From Lotus japonicus (lineage: Eukaryota; Streptophyta; Magnoliopsida; Fabales; Fabaceae), in the NCBI RefSeq assembly GCF_012489685.1, contig NC_080046.1, forward strand, positions 40,263,176 through 40,327,175: a stretch of DNA of 64,000 bases. The letters are read 5' to 3'. Below, in pieces: positions 10,319 through 21,567 of the stretch. Both the position numbers and the translations under genes were made by a program. The first letter of the stretch is position 1, and every line of letters begins with the position of its first letter. The notes under the pieces are model-generated. The model was not told the origin of the DNA, searched no databases, and saw only the letters and a program-made list of their open reading frames with translations.

Positions 10319-11179
10319 CATAGTTAAGCTTCGTCGAAAGGATCTCCATCGCCTAATAGCGTTAAGCGCCCAAACAACAAGTAGCAAACACAAATGGTTA
10401 ACTCCATGCAATTACCACATATAAAAGAGAAAACATGCTATTTGAATTTAATTACATAGCATGGTAAATAAACTCATCAACTTAGCTCGAATTAGATGAC
10501 AACATATATCCAACAACATGAAATCAAATCATATATTAGCAAAATCAACGATATGGATTTAACTCAGATATCACAACTTAACAACATAGATTAAACTCAT
10601 ATCAGATGATAATAACCTCAACAATATCAAATCAAATCAGTTAACGATAAAACCAACAATATGGGTCAATCAATAACGTCTCGTAAGACGAGACAACGAT
10701 AGGACAACACCTCCTCATCAACACTTATTGCACCACACAATGCGGGACAATCGGGTGGACACAACCACCACATCGCCGCTTAACGCCACACAAGGCGAGA
10801 CAATCGGGTGGACACAACCACCACATTGCCGCTTGGGTAATTCAACACATTCAAATAAATAAGCTAACAATATAATCAAAGATAGATATCAATAAAATCA
10901 GCAACATAGAATTAAACCAGATATAAATAAAATCAATAACATATCATTAAATCACGTATCAACAGAATCATCAACATAGAATTAAATCAAGTATCAATAG
11001 AATCAGATGTTAGTGCCCTATAATGCAACTATATGCTGCTACCAATATGGATCGATCAATATCGTCTCGCAAGACGGGGTAATGCCACTTATTGCACCAC
11101 ATAAGGCGATACAATCGGGTGGACACAACCACCGCATTGCCGCTTATATGTCACACAAGACGAGACAATAGGGTGGACA

Positions 11180-11338
11180 CAACCACCACATCGCCACTTA
11201 TACGTCACACAAGACGAGACAATCAGATGGACACAATCTCCTGACCGCCACTTATTGCGCCACACAAGGCGGGACAGGAGATTGTGTCCATCTGATTGTC
11301 CCGTCTTGTGTGACATATAAGTGGCGATGTGGTGGTTG
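11180..11338. repeat. Long inverted repeat, 64-bp arms
   Basis: The arms at 11180-11243 and 11275-11338 are inverted copies with only a few mismatches around a 31-base loop. Both arms are made of the local 54-bp repeat unit (GACAATCAGATGGACACAAT), so the structure arose by inversion of a unit in the array. Confidence 0.75.
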
Positions 11339-11340
11339 TG

Positions 11341-11385
11341 TAAGCGGTGATCTAGTGGTTTTGTATACCACCAGATCACCGCTTA
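11341..11385. repeat. Third inverted repeat, 19-bp arms
   Basis: TAAGCGGTGATCTAGTGGT (11341-11359) and its complement with one mismatch (11367-11385) flank a 7-base loop. It follows the 64-bp hairpin by 2 bases. Confidence 0.7.
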
Positions 11386-11425
11386 TACTTAAGCCCTATA
11401 TGCCAAGTCAGTCAACAACGATGCC

Positions 11426-12290
11426 TGTTCCGGTCTAGAACTCCGGTTAGGGCTAAGCAATTAGAAGGCAGAAGCAAAATAAGACAAAGTAAGAAATGAG
11501 TAAAAAAGTGTTGGATCCCCCACCGCTTGGGCGGTGTCCTCTTTATAGATCATAAGGTTCTGACCCGTTTGGGTCATGGGTCACCTGGCCCAATAATACA
11601 AACTCGGTAAGCCCACTAGAGGACACGAGCCCACTAGATTACAAAGGTCGTTAGCCCAATACCAGTACACAAGCCCACAAGACACGTAATCTTAAAAGCC
11701 TTTTTAAGATGTAGCGTGTCTTTTAAATGAGCCCACAATACAATACTTAACGTCATATAAAGCATAACACAACAACATTAATTCTACAAAGAGCCCACTG
11801 GCTTTGACATAATGATTATATAACTATTACATCAATTCCTATGTCAAATAATGAATAAATGGCTTCGCCCGTCAATCTGCAGCTTCGCCCATGTTAATGG
11901 GATGTAATCATTTCGTATGCCCCAATACTCAAAATCTTGACCAAAATCCTTATCTGTCGCTTCAACATCATGTCCCTGTCATAGTCATAAACGAGATATG
12001 CAAATATTTTGAAACTTGAAACTATCAACTTCTTCACGTGATGAAGCAAAGCCTGACAATTTCCAATGCTCACTTCCACTCAGCATTTAAATTCCACTGA
12101 CACCACTTTATCAAACGGTACACAAGAAATAGTAATTACCTAACTTAAACTCTAAACACACACAACCGTCCGCTCCCAATAAACGTTTCAATGGTAAAAA
12201 TTAATGGCCCCCCAAGAGACACGTCTTCAAACTTATCATCTCAGCCAGAGCGTGAACCGACGCGTCTATTCCCAACTAGTGTAATAAAAA
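11426..12290 (-). mobile_element. Tat-lineage gypsy 3' LTR (element C), minus strand
   Basis: It starts TGTTCCGGTCTAGAACTCCGG. The same sequence starts at 27548 right beside a primer binding site, so the two are LTRs of one minus-strand element. Matching between the copies is clear from 11426 to about 11675. This copy has an extra direct duplication of AGCCCACTAGA with its spacer near 11621-11639. A minus-strand TATA box (CTATAAAGAGG) is near 11539-11549. The right limit is not certain: no clear polypurine tract was found before the antisense gene. An open frame at 11894-12079 has no recognisable product. Confidence 0.65.
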
Positions 12291-12417
12291 CGCACCAGTA
12301 ATTTCTCTAAAACTCTAAAGAGCATTCGCTGCTTGTTTCCGAGTGCTTGAAGAACTTCTGGGATTTTTTCAAGAAGCGCTCTTCATCTCCTTCAAGGCTC
12401 TGCAATCTCTACTCCTG

Positions 12418-12641
12418 GTAATCTCTCTTTCCCCTCAAATATTTACTTATTACTTCTATTTTTCACACTCCATCCACCCATGCTTCCTCTCATAATCTTA
12501 AAATCACATCAGAACTTTCTGAAGTCAAAAATTTACCCAGAATTTAAACCTAGTTGCCTAACACACCACACTATGCATGCCATAAACACATTACTCGTAG
12601 AAATCTCCTACCTCATAACTTCTATTTCCTTTCAATTTCAG
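12418..12641 (+). other. Putative leader intron of antisense gene C
   Basis: CTCCTG|GTAATCTC at 12418 and TTTCAATTTCAG at 12641 make a plausible 224-bp plant intron ending 17 bases before the ATG at 12659. Elements A, B and D have a GGTGAGT donor at the comparable place in their leaders. Confidence 0.5.
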
Positions 12642-12658
12642 GGAGGTTTGCTCTCAAA

Positions 12659-14658
12659 ATGGTTGCAAAAAACCCCCGTAAAGCACCTAAGAACCGTAAG
12701 AATCCCCCGGCTGCTGACTCCTTATGGATTTCGTGAAAAATCGCCACTAGATACAACGATTTTCGCACTATCCCTAAAGTGATGGATTTACTAACCAAAT
12801 ATACCTTTAGGGCTGATGGCAATGACGCCCATCTAGACATAATTGCTTGCGCCCCTGACGAACCCTGTTGCTTTGGAAAGCCTGACTCTAGCGGTAGAAA
12901 TCATACCTACTTCTTCAAAACCATGTTCCTTGACCTTGAATACAAACTCCCCCCTTTCTGACTTTACCTGCTCTAGTTTATCTCTAATGAACATCGTCCC
13001 GACACAACTCTCTGCCAATGGTTGGGCTTACCTTAGAGCATTTGAATTGTTATGTATCTGCTTAGACATAGTTCCAACCTGCAAAAAGTTTTTCTCCTTT
13101 TTTGAAACTACTGGGATGAAAGTGAAGGGCGAGTACATTTCTCTGTTCTCCGCTAGAGGAAGCGGTCTATTCACCCTCTTTAGGAGCAACTACAAACATT
13201 GGAAAGCAAAATTTTTCAAACTAAGAGAATCTGAAAAAAGTAAAGATATTTTCTACTTTGATGATGGTACCCCCCGATTCCCTTTTTATTGGACTGATAA
13301 GCCCGAACTCATATACAAAGTTCCTGAATCCTCTCTAACAATTGATGAAAAATTTGAAGTTGACTTTCTGTCAACGATTCATTTAAACCACTATGATTTT
13401 TATGAAGCGTTCCGAGAAAGAAATTTAGCAAAATTTGTTGGTAAGAAACGCCCTTTTTAAGGTTCTTTTGATCATGTCTTTGCAAAAAATTCTAACTTTT
13501 GTCCCTTTCTTTATGCACATTTCAGCCAAGATGTCACGCCTTTCTGAAGATGACATTCTCCGCTTCCGCCGTGAACATCAAGCGTTGAAAAACAAACCCT
13601 CTCCTGCCAAGACTCTGATTGAACCCGAAGGAAGCCACTCCAAAACCGACAAGAATCCCGCACAAAAAAGAAGAAAGAAGAACCAAAATTCTGAGAAGCC
13701 CCAAGAGAAAACTGTCGTTCAATCTTCCATGGAGAAGTTTGTGGTGAAGGGCGTGAACCAGTATGGATCCTCCAATGCTCCGCCCCCTTCCCAGAAGTAT
13801 GAATTGAAGGAATTTGAGGACATGACTTCCGAGGAAGTCACATCTCTATGGGATTCCAGAATCAACTTTAACACTTTGGTGGAAACAAACCTCGTGTTCG
13901 AAGCAGATATAGAGAAAATAAGGAAAATTGGGCTACCAGAAGCGTGTCAAGCTGTCATGACCAAAAGTTTGGAAATTGCTGCAATTTCCAAGATGATAGA
14001 GATTGAGTCCAACAACTTTGATGTACTTTCCAGCGCTGAGAAGCTTGAAGACAAAGAAAAAGAGAATGCAAAATTGAAATCCACTATGAAGCTGTTGGAA
14101 AAATATAACAAAGCCAACGAGAAGAAAGCCGCGGACTTGGCTTTGGAGCTTGAAAAATTGAGAAAGACCTTGGAAGAAAATCAAGCCTTAATGAAGGCAA
14201 AGGAAGAAGAAACCCAGAAGATGAAGGAAGAGGCGAACCTCTTCGCCTCTGAAAACAAAGATTTGAAGAAGTCTGTTGCCGACCTTTCCGCTGATACCGC
14301 CTCCTTTAAGACCTTCATCCTGTCCTAACTTGATGCTGGCTTTAACAAGGCCAAAGAACAAATTCTCTTCCTCAATCCAAATCTGTCCATCAACACTGAA
14401 GGTATTGATCCTTATGCAAGGATCATTGATGGAAAGCTGATTCTGCCAAACTTTGAGGAAGAAGAAGAAGAAGGCGAAGAAGAAGAAGATGAAGATGAAG
14501 ATGAAGAAGGAAGAAACAATGGCAAAGGTGAAAATGCCAATCACAAGGAGGGCGAAGGAGAAAATCACTCTTGGTCTTATACCAAAGGGTTGTTTTTAGT
14601 TTCCTGTTTTCGCAGCGTTCTGCTTTCCTTGAATTGTACTGCCCCCGCTTTAAATTAA
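12659..14658 (+). pseudogene. Antisense gene (aORF) of Tat element C, nearly full length
   Basis: This plus-strand gene sits between the integrase and 3' LTR of a minus-strand Tat element. The ATG at 12659 opens a basic N-terminus (VAKNPRKAPKNRK). An in-frame TGA follows at 12734-12736, and a frameshift lies near 12953. Then comes the conserved domain (12960-13440) with MNIVPTQLSANGWAYLRAFELL and FYFDDGTPRFPFYWTDKPEL. A phase-1 intron (13441-13525) leads into KMSRLSEDDILRFRREHQ, a Lys/Glu-rich coiled coil (about 14030-14320), a stop at 14326-14328, and an in-frame continuation (LDAGFNKAKEQILFLNPNL, then a run of Glu/Asp) to 14658. The domain resembles Transposase_28 of Tat antisense ORFs. The protein's role is unknown. 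Two stops and one shift mark it as decayed. Confidence 0.75.
13441..13525 (+). other. Phase-1 intron in antisense gene C
   Basis: The donor TTTGTTG|GTAAGAAA and acceptor CACATTTCAG|CC bound an 85-bp, T-rich plant intron. Removing it joins the codons of KFV to AKMSRL. Element D has an intron at the same protein position and phase (VIG/KMNF, 37207-37336), which supports real splicing of a plus-strand transcript. Confidence 0.65.
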
Positions 14659-15478
14659 TGCAAGAATTTTCAAGTTTGAAAACCTTATTGCTGTTTCTAA
14701 ATCATAAATTAACATCATGCCCCACACCTGAACTCTTTATTTCCCCCTTATTCTAACGATAACATAAAAATCCAACTCAAAAGCTATCTTGCTTTCTAAA
14801 CTTAAAGTAATATATCAACAGTATGAGAAAATGGAAACAATTCACTGCAAAAATACCTTTCATATGGATCCTTTTAATCACAAAGCGCTGGGCTTATCAA
14901 TTCTTTCGCGAAAAGAAAAAATTTTGAAGTTTCTTTAACAACTATTCTTTGAATTCATAAGGCCTTTGCATTTTTGAATTGAATAAAAAATAAAAAATTA
15001 GAAGTTCAATTTATTCTGATATGAAAATTTGCTCGCTTGGAGACTTTGTGCTTAATTTGGACAAGCTTAATCCAAATTAAGGCTATGCTTATGAATTCTT
15101 GGCCAAATGCTCTAGTTTTAAGAGACTTACTTTTTCTCAATTGCCTAGCGTCACCCAATTAATAGACCTAAGTTGAAACTTGAATCAAATGCAGAGAAAG
15201 CACTCAAGAAACTTTTTAAAGGTTATGCCTCGTTAAAAACTCTCCCACCTGGGGTAGAGAAAAAAAGTGCGTACCTGTTTATTCATTAGAATATAATGTC
15301 ATGCCTCGTTAAAAACTCTCCCTTCTGGGTAGAGAAAAGAGTGCATGCTACTAAGTCTTAACAGACAAACCACATAGTCTTGACACATGAAACAAATACA
15401 GAAATCACAAAGCAAACAAACACGACGTAGTCTTTGAACACAACAAACAAACTGAAACGAAATAATCAGAACACAACT
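14659..15478. other. Non-coding 3' internal region of Tat element C
   Basis: No gene is recognised. It contains a direct repeat of about 45 bp (15225-15270 and 15300-15345) starting ATGCCTCGTTAAAAACTCTC with a GGGTAGAGAAAA block. The antisense gene and integrase converge on this region from opposite strands. Confidence 0.6.
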
Positions 15479-16153
15479 TCAACTGTAGTAATAACGCAAG
15501 TGCTGCGCGTTCCACGCCTTAGGAATCCTGCGCCCAGATAGCTCTTCAAGGTGGTAAGCCCCATGTCCCAAATCACGCAGAATCCTGTACGACCCCTCCC
15601 AATTAGGTGTCAGCTTCGAATCAGTCGGGCCCTTCGCTTTTCTGCGCAATACCAAATCGCCCACTTGCATTTTTCTGGGCCCCACTCGTGTATTGTAACG
15701 CCTTTCTGACCTTTGCTTAACTGTAGCTTCCCTTAAACGAACCTCAGCCCTCACTTCCTCTGCCAAATTCAAATCCACAAGAACATTTTCTCGATTCTGT
15801 TTTTCATCATACGTTGCCACTTGAAAAGTCATGTCTTGGATTTCCACCGGAATCATTGCATCAACTCCATAAGAAAGCTTGAAAGGTGTTTCTCCAGTAG
15901 TAGATTGTGGTGTTGTGTTATAAGCCCAAACCACAGTTATCAACTCATCAGCCCACAAACCTTTTGCTTCGCCCAACCTCTTCTTCACACCTTTCAAGAT
16001 GACCTTGTTTGCTGCTTCAACCTGTCCGTTAAATTGCGGGTGTTCCATTGAGGCGAACCTCATTTCAATTCCCATCTCCTCACAGAAATCTCTGACTTTC
16101 TTACTTGTAAACTGTGTTCCATTGTCAGAGACAATTGTTGCTGGCACTCCAAA
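15479..16153 (-). pseudogene. Integrase C-terminal half of Tat element C
   Basis: On the minus strand an open frame of about 224 residues covers the second half of a Ty3/gypsy integrase. It holds the middle Asp of the DDE triad (ATIVSDNGTQFTS), the catalytic Glu region (FNGQVEAANKVILKGVKKR) and the C-terminal domain ending WNAQHLRYYYS. The first Asp and the zinc-binding part are missing. The frame is cut at 16153 by the LTR inserted at 16154, so the usual upstream codons of the integrase are lost. The sequence resembles Tat/Ogre integrases. The enzyme would have joined element cDNA to host DNA, but this copy is broken. Confidence 0.85.
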
Positions 16154-18884
16154 TGTAACGCCCCGATTTCTCGAGTGTCACACAGTAACCAAAACGTCAT
16201 GAATTTTCGTCGTTTAATTAATTAATCTTCAATTAGTGACAAAAGTTCAATTTTACAAAATTCTTGAAACTTAACCATTTCGAACTTGCGGAAATAATCA
16301 TCAACATAAACCTCAAAATTTATTAATCATTGAAAAGAGTGTGAAATAAATATCCGAAAGAAAACTTCAAAGTGAATTACATCAAGTTAAAATATCCCAA
16401 CTAAAATAAAGTAATGGTTCAATGCTTCCAAAACTCGGTACTCTCAACCCTAAAGGAAAAATGGATGTCTCTCAACCCAACCATATCCTTGGCCCCTTCC
16501 TCTTTATCTTCTTCCTCTTCATCAGGAGTGTAGTCGTCATCCGGTAGTGGCTCGTCACGTAGTATCAGCTCCCAAGAATGAGTCGTCACCGTTATCTTCA
16601 CGACCATCTACCCCCCCCCCCAAATAAACACATAAACAAGTAGTGCAAGGGTCAGGTTCCACAACAAATCATGCATAAACATAATCACATCTCATATAAA
16701 CTTCCATCATATGAACATAACCACATGTCATAACTTCTCTTGTATTAATAGCACTAATTGAGTTAGTAACCTACTCACAGTTAGACTAACGTTTCCTCAC
16801 ATCACACAACCCACCAAAACTCCTTGGCCAATCACGTACATCTGCAGATGTACAATCACATGGATACGCAATGATCCACAAATCACAATTCTCACGGTGA
16901 CCGCAGTCAACCAATTCACGAGGATCCACTGATCCACAAATCTCCCTCGCGTGCAAGCTACCGTTTGTCTCTAACGGCACCATCGTTCTCATGGACCATA
17001 GTCTACACTAGACCTATGACTGATTATTCACATTTACTTGCAAGCGAGTTAAGTCTCATTCTCTTTGTATTTAAGGCTCTAAAGTCAGTCCTAGAGTCTT
17101 ATCAACTTTAACGACAAATAATAAACATAACGACAATAAATATTCACAACACCAATGAGAATTACAGCTAGGTGAGCGACCCATGGTTCCTCAGTCAGGC
17201 GATATTCATAACACATAAAATATCCCTAACCACATTCGCATGCTTCTCAAACACATAAACATGGCAAGATAACCCAAACGAGATGTCTAACAACCGGTGC
17301 AAGAAAACGAAGAAAAGGAATGGCTCGAACCCTAAAACTAGGTTCGGCCGAACCATTTACATTGCCCTAGGGTTTTTCAAAAACTTTTCCTTCTTCCTTT
17401 CCCAATGCACTAGCCTTAGATCAGCCCTCAAACATCAAACTAATTCCTCAAATTTTCCAGATTTGATCAACCATCAAACATCATGTCGGAAACAATCGAA
17501 AAGTAAGCCAATCTAGCAAGTAGTCATATGAATTTCACATAAAATCATAGATCCATGGCAAGTATATCAAATGTGTATTAATAAGCATGCATCCACTGCA
17601 CAAATTTCCAGCAACAATTGTATTCACAAAACATCAAGAGAAAACCTTCAAGATCATCACTTTTCCTCATAGAAATTCATGGCATCTCCTAATCACATAT
17701 TCCTAAACAAAAACTTCAAACAATTTCGCAACTTAGCTTTTGACAGCAGGGACAACATTCATTGAAACTGGTCTACAGAACGCATCTTCAAACCAAAAAT
17801 CATTTGGAAAGCTATTTTAAAGATCTACAACTCTCTAGTTAAACAGTGTTTCATCCGAGATCCGGAAACGGGTGATAATAGGCCCTGAAGTCCGCGGTCC
17901 AGTACAGAAAACTGGCAGAGAACTTCCGCCTCTAAATTAATTTATAAACCAATTAAGCACAAAGTTTTAAGCTATGTTCCAACGACAAAATCCAGATAAC
18001 ATGTGTCTCATAACATGCTTTAATTTCCAGAACCAACAACACTCAACAAGATTTCATAAAAGCATGCCAAGAATCACAACATCACAAAACAATCATGGTA
18101 AGGCCCTAACTCTACCCTTTTCCTAAGAACAGACCCTTACCTTGCTAAAACCTTGATGAAAAGAAGAAAAGATGAAGTTTGAAGAAGCTTTTCCTTGCTG
18201 TCCAAGCTTCCTTCCTCTTCCTCCTACTCGAAACCTCTCCCTCTCTCTCGCGATCGCACTCTCTCTCTCCTTCACGAACGGCGGCCGGTGGCTAGGGTGG
18301 TAGGTGGCGGCTCCTCTCTTCTCCTCTCCTTTCTCTCTTCTGTTTTTACGTGATGGAGGTGATGTTCAAGTGTTTCTAATTCAGACTTGAGTGAATGAGA
18401 GAACCCCTCCCCCAAACCCTATTAAACCCACGGCCAACACCCAAGGCCCATTAGGGTTTCTTCTTTTTTTGTTTTTGTTTAAATCCCTTATTTTAAAACA
18501 AAACTTTTAAACATTCATTTTTTATTTAAAAATAAAAACTGATTATGATTTTTAATTAAAGAGATAATCCCTCTCTTAAATCCAAATCAAATCTTTTCCA
18601 AGATATAGCAAATTCGCATAGTCTGTACAGTCAGACCCTTGCTCGCTAAAATTCGAATATCTTGAGCTACAGGTATCGAAATGACCTGAAACCACTTGTA
18701 GAATTTTCTTAACTTAAAGGGCTAAAACTCTCATGAAGGAAGTTTTCCCAAATGAGGTCGTTAAGACCCACTAAAAATTCACACAAGGTGACAGCCAGAA
18801 TCTGTCAACACTCAAACCTTGTCTAAACTTCATTTTTATTTGATAAATCACTTAAGCATACATAAGTAAGTTTAGGGTCTTACA
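16154..18884 (-). mobile_element. 3' LTR of a Tekay-like gypsy element
   Basis: The 2731-bp LTR reads TGTAACGCCCCG at the left and GGGTCTTACA at the right. On the minus strand it therefore starts TGTAAGACCC and ends GGGGCGTTACA. It is followed inward by a polypurine tract and the end of pol. It inserted into the integrase of Tat element C. The open frames at 16419-16607 and 16786-16992 recur in the second copy but have no recognisable product. A C-rich run lies at 16611-16621. Confidence 0.85.
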
Positions 18885-18925
18885 ATACCACCCTCCTTAA
18901 AAATAGTTTCGTCCTCGAAACTACT
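18885..18925 (-). other. Polypurine tract and pol terminus of the Tekay-like element
   Basis: On the minus strand the sequence reads TTTCGAGGACGAAACT, then ATTTTTAAGGAGGGTGGTAT directly before the LTR start TGTAAGACCC. The GAGGACGAAAC phrase (FEDE peptide) plus purine tract is the usual end of Tekay/Del chromovirus pol genes. Confidence 0.8.
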
Positions 18926-19475
18926 ATAGGAAGACACACCACGTTTCCATTGCGCACTCTGATACTCTCCACAAAATTTTCAGTCGTCTCGACGCATAGG
19001 TTATTGTCCTTAGTCTCATCTTTCTGGTCTTCACGTGACATTTCTAGTGGTCTAGTTCCACATCATTTTCACAAAGGGAATCCGTCTCTCCTTAACGTTC
19101 CTTTCATAGTCCAACATCAACTATCATTCCTATCACCATTTTCCAATATCAAGTTGATCAGGCTCAATATCTAAAAGATGGCAACCAGAAAAATAACTGG
19201 TAAGGATGTTCGAGTCACTCTTATTTCACTGTCTATAACCTAGACACTCGTCGTAGAACCTTACGAAATTCTTCCGTAAGAACACGACCCAGACTGCCTC
19301 ATTGCAGTCACACTAAAACTGCAAAAGTCTAAGTCAAACAGGTGTTATGCTCATGCCGGTATACGCTGGTCGGCGTCCCGTCCAGGTGATCCAGATGCAA
19401 CATCAACAGCTCAGACACGAGAAAACAAACTTTCCAGACACCGAGCTCAAAGGTTCCACCTACCAATTCACTCGT

Positions 19476-19850
19476 TCAGTAGTTCCATCCACCACCTAGT
19501 CCATTCGAAGGTTCCATCCACCATCTGGTTTGTCCAATCTATGGTTCCATCCACCATATACGATCGTTGGTTCCATCCACCAATCCCGTCTTTCCTGATG
19601 GTTCCATCCACCAACTCGGTCTGAGCAATGGTTCCATCCACCATTCCTGCTTCACCGATGGTTCTATCCACCATCTCATCGACCTTGATGGTTCCATCCA
19701 CCATCTCGATCGACGCACTCTGTTCACTAGCTCCATCCGCCACCTCATCGACCTTGATGGTTCCATCCACCATCTCGATCGACGCACTCCGTTCACTGGC
19801 TCCATCTGCCATTCTTTCTTAGCCAATGGTTCCATCCACCATCTTTGCTA
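19476..19850. repeat. 30-bp minisatellite, GGTTCCATCCACCAT units
   Basis: About 12 units share the core GGTTCCATCCACCA with variable spacers, mostly at a 30-bp period. One 70-bp higher-order unit containing GATCGACGCACTC occurs twice (19686-19815). Because 30 is a multiple of three, long open frames run through both strands. The minus strand gives repeated MVDGTI and the plus strand repeated DGSIHH or MVPST peptides. No evidence of translation is visible. Confidence 0.85.
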
Positions 19851-21150
19851 AGTGAGGAAAAATCGGAAGTGTAACACAATCACACAAAACACCACAAAAA
19901 CGTAAGGAAGACATTGACTCGGTCAGTGTTCTCCCCCGCCTCTATGACTCAACAATGAGCCTTCAGCACACCAAATCACATCACACACATAAATCACAAA
20001 CCATTCACAAAATGAAATAATACCAAATATTATTTATTTTACCAAGTCTGACACAAAGTCTCGATATGGTCAGGCGTGTCCCACTTGGAGCGTCCATTCC
20101 ACCCTCAATCTTTGGTAAGCGATAACCCTTAGATATCTAGCAATCATCTTCAGATAGACCTAGATATCACACTCGTACTATGGCACTAGGCGCCAAATCC
20201 AAGTCCAATTGATCAACCGTTTATAAGTTAATCATCACCTTAATACCTAACAATCCATACGTCATCTTTGTTTCGGAACTATCCTCATTCAGACCTTAAA
20301 TCAATCTTTCACTTATCCACAAGCCAAATTATAGCTTATTTTTAAGTCTAAAATCTCTGCATACTCATAATTCATTCCCTTCAAGATCAAACCATAAACT
20401 GTGCCTCAAGGGACTTAGCCCAACTTTCGATCCCTAGATTTTAATCTTCAAAGGTTCAACTGCTATCGTCACAACTAAAACCATTAAATCTCTTATTCAT
20501 ACCTGTCTCTCAACTCTCAAGGACAATCTTAACCCCTAAGGTTTTAATCCAGCTTAGTAAATCTCACTTAGTAATCCAAGCACATTTCTCTGAAATTCAT
20601 ATCAACACTCTCATATATTCAACTTATGCTAAAACTTTCTTTCTCTAACTTGATCACTATCACACCAATCAACTTCTTAATATCTCAATCCAATCCTAAC
20701 AAACTTTAAGTCCTACACAATTGGAACAAGAATTAATGAACTTAAAATCTAAGCCTTCACCGAGTTTGTACCAATAATCTCCTCTAATTCTTCAACACTT
20801 TTTAGATGAATATTCATTTCTTAGCACTACGACTTCTTCACAAAGGGATCAAATACCTAATAAAACTCATCTCTCAGATTTTACCAACATCTATCAATTC
20901 CTATCAACCTTTCTGTCATGGTCCATCACCAGCTATAATTCTAAATATCACCCCCTTCGATATTAAGTCGATTAGGCTTAATATGTCGAAGATGGAAATT
21001 TAGGAAAAATCACTGGAAAGGTCAATGAGTCCCTATCATCCAGTAGTCACATAAATTGAGGTCCTATCCAATCGATTCAATTTCTAATACTTCAACCTCA
21101 AAAATTATGTACCCTTGACATCTCATCTCTGGAATTCATATGTCATTCCA

Positions 21151-21414
21151 CTAAGATTCATCATTAGTTTCTACCTTCGCCTTTTGACACGTCAAACACA
21201 TTGATACATACACGACTACTCGTTTCTTCATCCCAGGCCACAAAAAATAAAGTTTTAAGTCCTGATACATCTTCGTCATTGCCGGATGAATACTCAATCT
21301 ACTCTTATGACCCTCATCCAAGATCAACTTCCTCAAAATATCTTGACATAGAGTCAAACACTTAATCTCAAGTATCACGGCAATGATACTAATCACAGAC
21401 ATTCTCACAGCCAA
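21151..21414 (-). pseudogene. Integrase zinc-binding (H2C2) relic of the Tekay-like element
   Basis: A minus-strand frame of up to 87 residues contains LRKLILDEGHKSRLSIHPA and KMYQDLKLYFLWPGMK, then CLTCQKAKVE. This fits the His-His-Cys-Cys finger (H, H about three residues apart, then CxxC) at the start of plant gypsy integrases. Flanking reverse transcriptase and the catalytic core are not recognisable. Given the element orientation it lies upstream of the pol terminus, as expected. Confidence 0.8.
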
Positions 21415-21555
21415 GCAAACATCTTAGCAAACAAGTCTACCCAATCTCACCGCGGAAACTTTGAAAACACCTTTATCAAAAAAAAAAAACAAAACACCAA
21501 CGAGTTCGGAAACTCGTAAGCCCAAAACCCTTAGTTCTCTGGTTTCTCAACCGAA

Positions 21556-21567
21556 GCTCTGATACCA
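21556..21567 (-). other. Primer binding site, initiator-Met tRNA type
   Basis: On the minus strand TGGTATCAGAGC starts 3 bases after the LTR end at 21571. It is complementary to the 3' end of plant initiator methionine tRNA and is the standard Tekay primer site. Confidence 0.85.

Larger units (their letters stand above)
10196..11425 (-). mobile_element. Tekay-like LTR fragment with tandem and inverted repeats
   Basis: Phrases such as GCGTTAAGCGCCCAAACAAC match the solo LTR near 7670, placing this block inside a gypsy LTR of the same group. It holds 54-bp tandem units (GACAATCGGGTGGACACAACC core) around 10740-10835 and 11090-11275, and a series of strong hairpins. The left end is a deletion junction with the SIRE LTR. 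The right end meets a Tat-type LTR at 11426. The frame at 11089-11379 merely reads through the repeats. Confidence 0.6.

Noticed and set aside
13534..14568. Minus-strand Phe-rich frames
   Set aside because: These are antisense shadows of the Lys/Glu-rich coiled coil and acidic tail of antisense gene C.
19476..19850. CRISPR-like array
   Set aside because: Repeats are directly adjoining with short degenerate spacers in a plant retroelement. There are no unique spacers of constant length and no cas genes.
19468..19851. Repetitive protein genes on both strands (MVDGTI and DGSIHH repeats)
   Set aside because: The frames follow from a 30-bp tandem repeat whose period is a multiple of three. There is no start context, promoter or domain, and frames overlap on both strands.
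21556..21567. A tRNA gene fragment
   Set aside because: The TGGTATCAGAGC text is a 12-base primer binding site next to an LTR. No cloverleaf can be drawn. The same applies near 38292-38304.
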